NCBI GenBank assembly: GCA_025331435.1 | Contig: JAIWNI010000109.1 | Span: forward strand, 1 to 64,000 | Direction: 5' to 3' | Origin: Choanephora cucurbitarum | Taxonomy: Eukaryota; Mucoromycota; Mucoromycetes; Mucorales; Choanephoraceae | DNA: 64,000 nucleotides | Shown: piece by piece, positions 34,509 through 45,109 of the stretch | Layout of the letters: every line of letters starts with the position of its first letter | Position numbering within the stretch: the first letter of the stretch is position 1 | Translations under genes and position numbers: made by a program | The notes under the pieces: generated by a model | Told to the model about the DNA's origin: nothing | The model's database searches: none | The model's input: only the letters and a program-made list of their open reading frames with translations

Positions 34509-35088
34509 TTATGCTATAGAAATGAAAAGAAAAAGAAAGAAAATTAAAATATAAAAAAAAAAATACTACTATATGTGCGGTTGGTAAATTTTAATGCCTT
34601 TAATTTTACATCATTGAATAAATATAGAAATGCTGCTGGGTGTGGCCTAATGAGTTATATCTGGTTAGAAACAGCAAAGGGCAGGAATGTGAGAATAGAA
34701 GAGAGAGATTCCTTAGGGTTTGTTGAATGAATTGTTGGCTCTACTAAAGGGATAAACGATAAACTTGTAGTCTAGCCCATAGTTTTACTGTATTCCAACT
34801 AACAAAGAAAGTTGTGTTCTAAAGAAACAATCTCCTCAAAAAAAAAAGAGGGGAGATACACTCTAAAAGTGTGCTTTCATTCCCAACAGTCAAAGGTACT
34901 TGTCAATACACCATTTTTTCAGTGCCAAATCTACTTGAACTTTAGATAGTGATGTCCTGCACATTGTAAGATAGAGATCAAGAAAGTAGCTGCTTATTGA
35001 AATCGATCGTTTATTAAAGGTGTCAATTGATTGCCTAATTCTTCTGCAGTTGTCTAAAGAAGTGCTTTTAGTATTTCATCTCTGTTTA
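34509..35088. other. Intergenic, 580 bp
   Basis: Upstream flank of the 75-residue gene and 3' flank of the next minus-strand gene. It has A-rich runs near 34545-34560 and 34840-34850 but no coding potential I can support. Confidence 0.45.
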
Positions 35089-35598
35089 TTATGTTGACAG
35101 CTTTACCCATTCCCCTAGGGATTCTTTGATATCAGTCATTGCCTGAAGTAGATCATCATCTATATGACTGGACGATACAAAGACAATCAGGCAAAGATCA
35201 GATAAATACCATAATATCAACTTCATTGTACTTAATCCTATGATATGATAAGGTACAGTATTGGTTGGAGTTGTATCCTCTTCTTCATCTTCTTCTTCTT
35301 CGTCGTCATCTTGATTTGTACGCTTAACAGTTGGCATTTCATTGACAACAGTTACCAGAGACTGTAGTACACCAGCAAACATGGGTAATTTCTCCTCTAA
35401 CAGGTCAGATGCAGGTGATACAAACTGTATAATATCTGAATCTGATCCATGCTCATTATCTAATGCCTGCTTTGAATAAAGACAAAATGAAGGTAAAGGA
35501 AACAATCGACTATCACTTTCGAACCGAGAAGATGACTTTCTTTGAAAAGTATCGTATGAAGGAATAGCAGAACAAGAGGCTGCTTTATGATGTACCAT
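35089..35598 (-). CDS. Uncharacterised protein, possible longin/roadblock-like fold
   Basis: An open frame of 169 residues starting at the ATG at 35598 (the frame is open further upstream, but that part is low complexity and has no better ATG). The N-terminal third is Ser-rich and basic. An acidic Asp/Glu run of about 14 residues lies near the middle. The C-terminal third alternates hydrophobic strands (YHIIGLSTMKLILWYLSDLCLIVFVSS) with an amphipathic helix (DDDLLQAMTDIKESLGEWVKLS), the strand-strand-helix pattern of longin/roadblock domains. I cannot assign a family. It lies 166 bp downstream of the RhoGAP gene on the same strand. An unseen upstream exon is possible. Confidence 0.5.
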   Translation of the reverse strand: MVHHKAASCSAIPSYDTFQRKSSSRFESDSRLFPLPSFCLYSKQALDNEHGSDSDIIQFVSPASDLLEEKLPMFAGVLQSLVTVVNEMPTVKRTNQDDDEEEEDEEEDTTPTNTVPYHIIGLSTMKLILWYLSDLCLIVFVSSSHIDDDLLQAMTDIKESLGEWVKLST

Positions 35599-35764
35599 GT
35601 AAAATATAAAGAAAGAGAGTGTGTGTGTGTGAAATGATAGTAACAAAGTGATATAAGAGAAAAGAAAAAAATAGAAAAAGAAAAAGAGTAAGAAGAAGAA
35701 AAAAAACGAGTTTCGGGGATTGGATCTAGTTTTTTCCTCTCTTGTTTATTCAAGTATGCATGAA

Positions 35765-37856
35765 TTAGGCATGTTCAGAGACCAACACTTTAGTTCTGTG
35801 TAGATCCATACTAGTTACAGTGAAAGGATCTCGGTGTTGATACTGAAGATAAGGGTCTTCTTCATCTTCATCTTGCTCTATATGAACATTCTTTAGATAT
35901 TGCAGTTTGATTTTATCTGCTGAAGTGGAAGGTTTAGGACAGACAAGAGATGAGTGATTGGATTCTTTTGCTGATCTGCCAAAGACAAAATCATGCTCAG
36001 CCATCAGTAGGGCAAACACACCAGAAGGAATAGATAGGGTAGGTGCAAACACAATACTCAAGTTACGCAGACTCATCTTATTTTGGTCCGAGTTATGTGC
36101 GATATGATTCAAATGAGCTATCAGTGCACGCAATACATGATAGTTGGCCTTGGGTAACTGATGAATCAGCTTTTCCAATAGTTTCAGACGAGAAGGTCTA
36201 TCTTGGTACTCTTAAAAAAAGAGTTAGAGTCTCTTGCTAGATAACGAAACAATTCCTACTTACCTAAAATACTAACGAAATCTGCTAAAAGACCATTTGT
36301 CAAGATATTGTCGGGCAATTCCCTAAACCAACACTTAAGTAGACCAGCTACCACATGAAGATCTAGATCTTGTTGCAACAGATCCACATCTCCTTCATCA
36401 CCAAACTTCTGTCGTAACCGACTGATCTGAAGTGAGCTTCCACTTAAACGATAGATACCCTCTTCATAGATAACATTACGTGCCTCAAGATATTCAATGC
36501 ATCGATGAACAATCGGAGGGAGGTCTAATGTGTTTGTATAGATAGCAGCCTGTAGGGGTACTCCAAAGACAGGAAATAATGTACCACCTTGATGAATTTG
36601 GTGTGTTGCATCATGAGGCCCTTCTGCTTGAGTAGCTTTACGTGACCAGAATGAGCGACGGTTCTGTTGTCGATGGTATTGTTGATGTTGTTGCACCATT
36701 TTAGTGGCCGTAGACAGATGAGATGAATTCTGTAGAGACAAAGAGTCCTCACTTGACTTCTTTTGAATTGGCATAGGCCTGGACTGTTTCTGAGCCTTGA
36801 TTGCTTTCAAGAGTGCCTTGACCCATCTATCACGTTCTTTATCGGATTTTGCGCAGAGAATAGAGTTATTACCCTTGTTCAAGATAACAAATGCATGGCG
36901 AAAGGATTCTTCTACATTTGTACTACTGGATTGTTTCCCAATCTGTGTCTCAGGAACGAGGCTGATTATTTTGACAAACAGTTGACTGTCATGTCTCTAT
37001 TTTTATACATAAGAGGAATGAGATAACTATTGAGATATTATGACCTTTTTGCTTACATCAAAGCATAACAATTGAGAACCTGTCAAGACAAAGAAATAGC
37101 GAGTCCAGCCAAATTTGGTTCGTTTTGTCAAATAGCTCTGATAAAGATGTGGTTTTCTTAGCAAGAATAGAAAGAGAGCATCGTCTTGAATGTTGGACTG
37201 AAAGACTTGTTCGAAATATTCTTCAATAGCCAATTTTCGCTTATTGCTGTCTACTGATTTGTTGTTAAAGAACAAAAAGGATTTGTCGTAAAAGAGTAAC
37301 GCATTGTTAGATGAGTGTGCTTTAAGCTAAAATAGCACAAAAAAGAATAATTAATATAAACAAATACAAAACAAAACAAAAACTCTAATTTTACAGTGGC
37401 ATCTAAATCAAGGAATTCAGAGTATAGTTTTTCAACACTCCAAAGTTCAACATTACTCCTTTTGTCTATGATGGATAAAGTGAAGCTTGTTTGCTGGAAG
37501 AGTTTGGCTTTCACTGTGACGCTTGATAACAATTGGCCTTCCTCTTCTTCGCTTTCACTTGGCGAAGTTGTCTTTGAAGTGTGGGAAGAGGGACTGTCAT
37601 GTTGAAGGTTGTTTCGGTAAGGTGACCGAGGTGGTGGTGTAGGTATACTGAGAGTGCTGTTTTTTTTAAGCTGATCCATCAATTGATCCCTTTCCATTGT
37701 CATCTCATTCAGGGCTAGTTGAAGCTGTTGGATAATTGCCTGTTGTCTTTCAATCACATTCCATAGTTCTTTATCGCTTCTGCTATCATCGCTGAAACAT
37801 GCATCATGGGTATCATTGGTTTCGCTATTATTGGGTATCTTTTTGTTTGATGACAT
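35765..37856 (-). CDS. Bem3-like Rho GTPase-activating protein (PX-PH-RhoGAP)
   Basis: Four exons: 37856-37395, 37326-37057, 36996-36264 and 36210-35765; 636 residues. A short coiled coil (ELWNVIERQQAIIQQLQLALNEM) is followed by a PX-like region across the first intron (about residues 105-215). A PH domain follows (about 215-345; SYLTKRTKFGWTRYFFVLTGSQLLCFDV ... KERDRWVKALLKAI). The RhoGAP domain covers about 385-570. Its arginine finger is in EEGIYRLSGS, and the conserved LLKCWFRELPDNIL and NKMSLRNLSIVFAPTL blocks are present. The PX-PH-RhoGAP order is that of yeast Bem3, a Cdc42 GAP acting at sites of polarised growth and endomembranes. Target GTPase inferred. The tail ends soon after the GAP domain. 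The upstream leader has a GA-rich run (37875-37892). Confidence 0.9.
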
Positions 37857-37995
37857 ATGGAGGATTAGGCAGAAAAAGAGAGAGAGAGAGAGCAAAAGAA
37901 GGCTATGTCTTTTCTTCTATTCTTTTAAAGGGGGGATATTTATAAATTTCTAATTCTTTTAGAAAAAAAAAGAAAAAAAGAAAGCATATCAATTG

Positions 37996-38109
37996 CACAC
38001 CCTTAAGTTTAACCACTTTAAGCGGCTTTCGAAAAAAAATCTATTCTATTTAAAAAAAAAACCGCTTAAAGTAAGCCTAAAATTAAGGTTATAACTTGTT
38101 AAGGGTGCC
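37996..38109. repeat. Nested inverted-repeat element, MITE-like
   Basis: Outer arms CACCCTTAA (37998-38006) and TTAAGGGTG (38099-38107) and inner arms ACTTTAAGCGG (38015-38025) and CCGCTTAAAGT (about 38062-38072) pair perfectly. Left and right flanks around them also pair loosely, giving a palindromic unit of about 112 bp with an A-rich centre. No internal coding. It resembles a miniature inverted-repeat element; no clear target duplication is seen. Confidence 0.5.
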
Positions 38110-39358
38110 GAAAATAAAGAATGGGATGATCTCTTTTGAGAACACAGATATTGCAGAAACAGTTGTGAGCCACAATAACTCGGAGATAGTCATGAGTTTT
38201 GTGTTTAACAGATGCATTCAGAAAATAAGCCTTCTCTAATGACAACAATCAACTCTTATTGCCAGTGGTTAAACTTTTGATGACAGCCCAACCTTCAACT
38301 TTGGTAATAGTCTAGTGTGTATCTGATCCAAGCCTGTATTTCGTTAACCTGACTTATTGATAGGTCACCTACATTCATTCTGCTATCTTGAAGTAAACAA
38401 AATGATTAACATATAAAGATCATGCTGCCAGTCACCTTGAGTATATACAGCTATTCATGAGCTAACTAGATAAGATCATGTTGTCAATAGCCATCTAAAG
38501 ATAAAGAAAAGAAGGCATATAAGATAGAACAGATGAACGAGAACTGAGAGTACCTTTTACCACTAGAATACTTTGAAGAGAAAGCAGCACGTTATGGGTT
38601 ATGATTGATTTGGCAATAATGGTTCAATGATAAGATCCAACAATGTCAGACTAGTTTGGAAGATACTAGAACCCTTTGTTTACCTTTAGAGCAAACTCAC
38701 CATAATAATTTTCTACAAACTTTGCTTTATTGAGCGATAATAAGCTGTGTGAGTCTAAGCTCATTGTTAAATCAAAGCATAAAGACACATGGCAACTCTA
38801 TTGGTTTTCCAACAAAGAAGTCAACAGGGCTTACACAACACTGGTTTATACATGTGATTGACGTTGTTAGTGCTATATATCTAAAAGAAATGTGAGAAAT
38901 TGCTTTGCTCAATATATTTTATTGAACAAAAGAAATCGCCCCACTTTCTTCATTCGGTTCTGATCAGAGCGTTCATTCCGTCTTTACAATAATCATACCT
39001 TGTCAAGCCAGTGAACAATGACTAAGAAAAGGAACAACAAAAAAGAAGATGGCAACAATACATTCAACTTATCAATCAGAATAAATGAAGTTTGTAATAG
39101 AACATAACTTTTCTGTCTCTCTACATTCAGATAAGGTAACCCGAGCAAAATCCGCTATTTGACTAGTAACAGATATTGATGTTACATTGGCAGGCGGTCT
39201 TTTATTGACTTTGCAATTTGTAGAGAAAAAGGGAATAGCTTGAGAAAGAAAACAGGAAAATAGAAGCTTTGTTTGTTGTCACAAAGACTTGTAAGGCTTT
39301 CTTCAAAAGGCAAAGAAGTCAGCATGAATTTGCGGTTCTGACACGGATTAACCCAAAA

Positions 39359-39401
39359 GGGGAGTGAGTCCATCATTTACTCCCCCCTGAACTCACTCCC
39401 C
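39359..39401. repeat. GC-rich hairpin
   Basis: GGGGAGTGAGT (39359-39369) and ACTCACTCCCC (39391-39401) form a perfect 11-bp stem with a 21-nt loop that itself contains TACTCCCCCC. It stands out in AT-rich intergenic DNA. It could be a terminator-like or cruciform structure; role unknown. Confidence 0.45.
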
Positions 39402-39521
39402 TTCTCTGAGTTGATCGATGCTGAAGTTTGAGATCACATTATGCATTACAAGAAAAGAAGAATACTCCTCGCTTCAATGTGTTGGATAATGGTGCATTTC
39501 TAGACACCTTTTTAGAAAAAT

Positions 39522-39695
39522 AAATGTTGCAAACTGATCACAATATACGCAAATTATTAGCTGTGTCAAACTGCTTTTTTTGTTTTCAAAAAATGTTACA
39601 CGTATTATTGCAGATTCGCATTTGAAACACCTATCGTTGATGCAAATGTTGTAAGGAATCTGAACTACCTGTTGGCCTTAGAGTTTGCAACATTT
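39522..39695. repeat. Element with 14-bp perfect terminal inverted repeats
   Basis: AAATGTTGCAAACT (39522-39535) is repeated exactly in reverse complement at 39682-39695, bounding 174 bp. A partial third copy (GCAAATGTTG) lies inside near 39640. The short size, perfect ends and lack of coding fit a miniature inverted-repeat element. Confidence 0.45.
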
Positions 39696-41375
39696 GCCTA
39701 TTTTCTTGACTGCAATTTAGTTTTCTGAGTACATTGAAAGCTTCAAAATGACGCAATGAAATACAAACAACAAAGTCTTGTTAAATATAGACAAAGCTTC
39801 ATTTCTTTTTTATTTGATTAAATTACTACATCGTGAAACTCAACCAAGCACAAGACACAATTCGTTATTGACTGATTATCTTACTTTTCTAAACATCCAC
39901 GAGTACCAATGCTTCTCCCAAATGATATTGGTTTCTTATGCACATTAATTGTTCATTTGATACACATCGTCAGGTTTATGATTTTTTGTTGTTATTCAAA
40001 GCCCAATGTCGAACTTTAGAAATGAATAATTAAAGTTGTGAAAGCGATAGGGTACAAAATAAAGTAATAATAGGGGGCTACGAACATTTCGGTCCAACTT
40101 TTTCTGCTTGAGATGAAGGACAAATTAGCATTTCCGAGGAATAGCTATCGAATTAGTCAATGTACCACTTTGATTGACAATAGTACTACAAATTGAGAAT
40201 GAAGACTTCTCCTTCTAGAAAGAATGGACATATTAGACATTGCTAACTTTGATTGGGATACATGTTTTCACATAAATCTTATTTGTGTTCATAAGTCTTT
40301 TTTGTAAGACTAGATAAAATGCAGAACGGTATAACTAGTGTTTGATTATTAGGGCCAAAGCGGTTCCGCCTAAACTAAGTGAGACTTATTCTGTTTATAT
40401 TGTTTGACTTGATGACGACTAATGACTTGATCTCTGATGCACAATACCTGTTCCTTGTCCTGCTGTTCTATTTATAACAGACCAACTCCATAATTTTTGC
40501 ATTGAAGTAAAAAAGCATTATACTAATGTTTGATTGCCTGATTTAATTCCTTACTATTCGCTTTGCTATCATTTTTGAAATAACAACGGCAAAGAAATGT
40601 TCTGGAAATGATGTCAACTCAAATCTTACCAGAACTGAAACAATCGTATCACTTTATGAATATGCTGATTTGTTTTTTTTTTGAGTGTGAGCAAAGGCAA
40701 TGAATATCTATCTCTGTTGTTCTATACTAAACTTTAGCTTTTATCATCCAGAAATTTGGTTCTTTAAATCCCATTTAGGCTAAAATTAAGCGTCTGTTTG
40801 TTTGATCAAATCAGCACACTCTATTGTTTGCATTTCTTCTGTTAGTATAGCTTGTTACGTTTCCAGGAACCTATGTTTAGAGTGAAGAAACTTGAACACT
40901 CGTAATATGCAAACCTTGCAATCTCTTCTACAAGTCAATACTGTTACGCGCAGGAATCTCCTTAGCCCTTAATTATTTTCCTATTTTCTGAACTGAAGTA
41001 TGTACTTCCTGTTTAGTATCTGGTCCATTTGACAGATGTTTCTGATCTCTTATTACACAACATCTTACTTGAATCCTTCTCTAAATTTCCGTTCATAGTG
41101 ATTCAAGCTTTTGCAGATATATCAATAATCCATGCATAATGACTTAGCAACTTAAGACAATATAGTAGGGTGATATGTATTTACATTTAAGTAGAACAAC
41201 TCAAGGTGGATAAGAGTGAGAGCAAATCGATTGTTTTATCAAGGAACAATCAAAGTAAAGGAAGTCGTGTTAGTGCAAAAACTATCATTTGTCTTGTAAC
41301 AGAGGTAACAAAAAGTGCTCAGGAACCTTCAGTAACGTTTTCCAAAACAAAAATGGATACAGAAACAAAAGCAAC

Positions 41376-41447
41376 ACCCAAAGCGGGAGTCGAACCCGCA
41401 ATCTTTGGTTTAGGAGACCAATGCCTTATCCATTTGGCCATTTGGGC
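41376..41447 (-). tRNA. tRNA-Arg (anticodon CCT)
   Basis: The minus strand folds as a 72-nt cloverleaf: acceptor GCCCAAA with TTTGGGT (one G-U pair), D arm GCC...GGC, anticodon stem TTGGT/ACCAA with loop CTCCTAA (anticodon CCT, reading AGG), and T arm GCGGG-TTCGACT-CCCGC. There is no intron and CCA is not encoded. A TTTT run about 10 nt after its 3' end on the minus strand would suit RNA polymerase III termination. Confidence 0.9.
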
Positions 41448-42830
41448 AACAGCTGAAAAAAAAATTTTGCCTTTAAACGGTTGCAAAGTGAAAAATTCGG
41501 AAAAAATATAATCCGATCCAATCAGGGCTTTAGCTTTCACGTGACTAGATGTTATCCTGATATTCTTTGGTACCGTATATGGGTGGACAAGCTATTTTTT
41601 CAAGTTAGTTACTACTTCAAACTGCTTAATGTGCAGAAGGTAGCTACCAATTGCTTGTTGTTGTGTTTGGTTAAAGCAGGATTCAGAGCATCTTCCTTTT
41701 GCTGATGTCTTGACAAGTAGAATGAGGTACATGCGTTAAATTTAATTACATGATGAGCGTCCAAAGAGTTTGAAGTTTTATCAGTCAGTGACTTGTTGGC
41801 TATATTTGCTTTGAATCTGAACTCTTAAAGTTGTTATAATGGAAAGTACCAAAATATTTAAGGAAGGTGTAATTTATTTTGCTAGGATGTTGTTTTGAGT
41901 CTTCTTCCAGGTCCTTTTTGTTGTATAGAACAACAGAATTATATGTTATTTCCATCTACCTAGACTCAGAAAGTGAATAAACATATTATAGAGTAATACA
42001 TTTGAGTATTTCATGTAATAGTCAAGTCTTCACTGATTATTTGACAGGAGATTTAATATCGCTCCTGAACTTAAGATGTCATGTGTTTTATCTGGGAGTG
42101 ATGTTACCTAAGGTCTTATCTGAACCATTAAAGTTATAGCATCTGCAAATCTAAGAAAAGAAGTCGAAAGTCTCTAACGCATTTTGTAGTCTAATAGAGG
42201 AACTGTTTCTTTAACAAAGTTAAAAAAAGAAAAGGACTAGCAGTTTCTCTGCATTACAGTTCAAGAGATCATCTTTTGTGTATCTATCTTAACCTGCATT
42301 CTATGGAAATCCAATCCGACATGAGCTAGTCAAATGAATTAGCAAAGAGAACTGATGATTAGCCTAGAAACAACACTCCAACCAGAAATGCCACTCTCAA
42401 AAGTCGTCAAGTCTAAATCGAAAAACCAAAACAGCCACACATGTACTTTTTCTTTTTGTCCCAACCAATCTTTCAATTGACTTGTTTACTCAAAATATTT
42501 GCATAAATCCGATACCAAGTACTAGAAGATTCTCAAAATATGTGCTAATCTACAACCTTCAATTGCCTGAAATGTCATTGTTCCATAGCTTCTCTCTTCC
42601 AATACCAAGCGATGCCTTCAATCAAAGAAAATAAATATCACTGAACAAATAATGAGAAACAAAAAAAAGTGTATAGGGGAACTATATTGTACATAAAAAA
42701 AGAAAGGGCGAAATTGTAAATGGTGATATGGGTGGATGTGTAAACGGATCGATATATGTGCATATTATATGTGTGTTACTGTATGGATGATGTCGCTTCC
42801 GTTTTCTTCTGCTTAGCTTCCTCTTCTTCC

Positions 42831-43603
42831 TTACATTTCGTTGGAGTAACCAATAACCTTGGTCAATTGCTCAAACTTGATGTTTTCTCTAATAACCACA
42901 GCCTTGGCTTCATTGCCCTTGTTGATGGGAATTTGAACCAAATCACCAGATTTTTGCCATTGTTGACTTGAACAGAATTGATCAAACGCGTCGCCAGTTA
43001 AGCCCAAGTTAGCTGCTAAAGCGGAAGCAGTAATAGTTTGGTATGACATGGCCATTACACGGGCAATGACAAGTCTGATTTCGGACTCAAAGTTGGGCAC
43101 AACAGCAACCCAAGGCTTCAAGTCAGATTGCCAGAACTTAGCATAACGAGCTTGTTCTAAGAGTTGTTGTAATTCAGTCAACTTTTCGATGGATTCAAGA
43201 TGCTAGCAAAAAGAAAATAATATAAATTCACTGACATGTGCACAAGTTGTTCTATAAAAAAAAAACTTACAGCTTGTTCAGCCAAAAGGTAGAGACAGAG
43301 GTTAAAGTCAGGAGCAGGGATGGCAGTCAAAGCCTTGACAAGGATCTTAATAATAATAGGCTCCTTAGCTAAAGAAGGGTTGAATTGGTAGCTAAAACAG
43401 TAACAGCAGTCAGAACTAAGCTCATCTTATAATGTTATATTCGTTTACAGCTTAAGAAGAGCCAAGTTGGCTTCCAAGTCATATTCGTTTGATTCGCATT
43501 GCTTGATCAAGTATTCCTCGAGAACAGTGACGTTTTCAGTGTTGTAACGTTCGACACCGTTGATCATGGTGGCAATCTTTTCAGGTCGTTGAACAGCGGC
43601 CAT
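42831..43603 (-). CDS. Translation initiation factor eIF3 subunit K
   Basis: Three exons: 43603-43449, 43391-43271 and 43202-42831; 215 residues, matching the usual eIF3k length (about 218). The N-terminus INGVERYNTENVTVLEEYL and YDLEANLALLKLYQFNP are characteristic. The C-terminal half is the winged-helix/PCI-type part (SEIRLVIARVMAMSYQTITASALAANLGL) and ends with the family-like KAVVIRENIKFEQLTKVI. eIF3k pairs with eIF3l in the PCI/MPN core of eIF3 on the 40S ribosome. It is absent from budding yeast, consistent with a non-Saccharomycotina fungus. The tRNA lies about 1.4 kb downstream on the same strand. Confidence 0.95.
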
Positions 43604-45109
43604 GGTGTTATTTATCTTGGAAGGAAGAAAGAAACAAAAGGCTTTGAATAAAAAATAAATAAAAAAATTCAGCCAGTGACTGTCACCCTAAAATTGAGCA
43701 TAAAGCCCTTTAGCTGGTCTTCTTCAAGAGAAAGAAGGAGTTTTTTAGTATCGCTATGCCAAGAGGACTCAATAACAATTATCACAACTTATATGATACA
43801 AGGGACTACCATGAAGACAAGCGAATTGGATTTATCTGATTTTCCTTTCAATATCCATCTATTGTTTTAATTCTGTAAGACGATAGCACTATTGACTTAG
43901 CAACTAAGGAAAATACTCAATTCTTGATGTTGATTTTGAGTGTAGCTTGGTATCAAAGTTAACAGCGAGGTTCATGTTTAGAGATTGTACTCAAACAAAA
44001 CTGATTATGAGTACGCTAGATATATGCTTAAGGGTAGCTACGATATACAAAATACAACTGTAAGTTTGACAAACCTAGCAAATGTCATTTGCTTTTCATC
44101 ATTGAAAGATGCCTAAAAAGAACGCTGTTGGCAATGAGGACTACTCGAAAAAGTGAGTCTTCAAGGCAATCAAACTTTTGTAAATGAGACTCAAAGGCTT
44201 TTCTCTGATATTTTGTATCAGTTGAAACATTCTACTATGGTCTGTCGAAACTAGCATTAGGATATTGAAATCTTTTCTTTTTGGAAAAGGAAGCTCTCTG
44301 TTATAACAAGACGATGCTAACTCAACACCAAAGACAACTTTTGCTTCTTAGAAAACTTATGGACCTTGGACAACCAACTTGAAGCTACCATTGTAGCCAT
44401 AGAAGTCCTAAGAAAACATCTACAAATAATAAGAACGACCAATCAATGGAGAAATTCAGATCAATATCAAAATAATCATATAAATCTTTAATTGTTTCTT
44501 AGGCTGTAAAAGACATCCATTGACAGACTGGCTTTGACCGTTTATTTCTCAATAGGTTTAGCTGTACAAATAGAATTCGTGCGCGTTCTTTTAATATTAG
44601 TCAGGCACCGAATACCGCAATTGAACGTCAGTGCTCAATTTGGGGAACTTCCTCCAACAACTCTAGTCAGCTTCTCCTCACATTTCAACAAGAGTCTGAC
44701 TTTGTTTTGCTTTGCACAGCTGAAGCAGTTCGATATAGTTGTTTTTTATCTTCCTGCCATACTTATAAGAAATACAATATACTTGTCTTTTCCACAAAGG
44801 AAGACAAAGTATAAAAAGTACATAATGACAGTAGGAAGTACAGTAATGTGCGAGATGCTTACTGACAGGGTCTCCGGTCATTGCGAAGAGCAGGTCGTTA
44901 TCGCATTTTTGTCCTTGTACTTTATCTACTGATGTAATACAAGGGACAAACAAAAATTTGGATGTTTTGAATGCCCTCTCAGTCTTTTTTTAGCAATTTA
45001 TTTCGGCATGATGTATAGGTGATGATTATGCTAGTTACAATAGTTGTCTAACTTTTTTTCTGTTTAATTCTTCCTTTTCCTTTACATCATATATATTTCT
45101 AGAGAATAA
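43604..45109. other. Intergenic, 1.5 kb, between eIF3k and UbiB-kinase genes
   Basis: Divergent upstream regions. A short in-frame start with a GTGAGT donor at about 44110-44155 (MPKKNAVGNEDY...) and open stretches at 44534-44932 hint at gene debris. I could not join them into a gene. Confidence 0.4.

Larger units (their letters stand above)
37857..42830. other. Gene-poor region, 5 kb, with one tRNA and palindromic elements
   Basis: No protein gene can be supported between the RhoGAP start and the eIF3k 3' end. It contains palindromic elements at 37996-38109, 39359-39401 and 39522-39695, and a tRNA-Arg at 41376-41447, all listed separately. Remaining frames are short and heavily stopped. Confidence 0.5.

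Noticed and set aside
41206..41540. Open frames on both strands around 41206-41540
   Set aside because: They run straight through the tRNA-Arg gene and have no protein features.
44110..44160. Possible first exon (MPKKNAVGNEDY...) followed by GTGAGT
   Set aside because: No acceptor leads into a sustained open frame downstream, so no gene could be built.
44534..44953. 132- and 91-codon frames on opposite strands
   Set aside because: No domain, no exon structure, and the two strands shadow each other; possibly debris of an old gene or element but not assignable.
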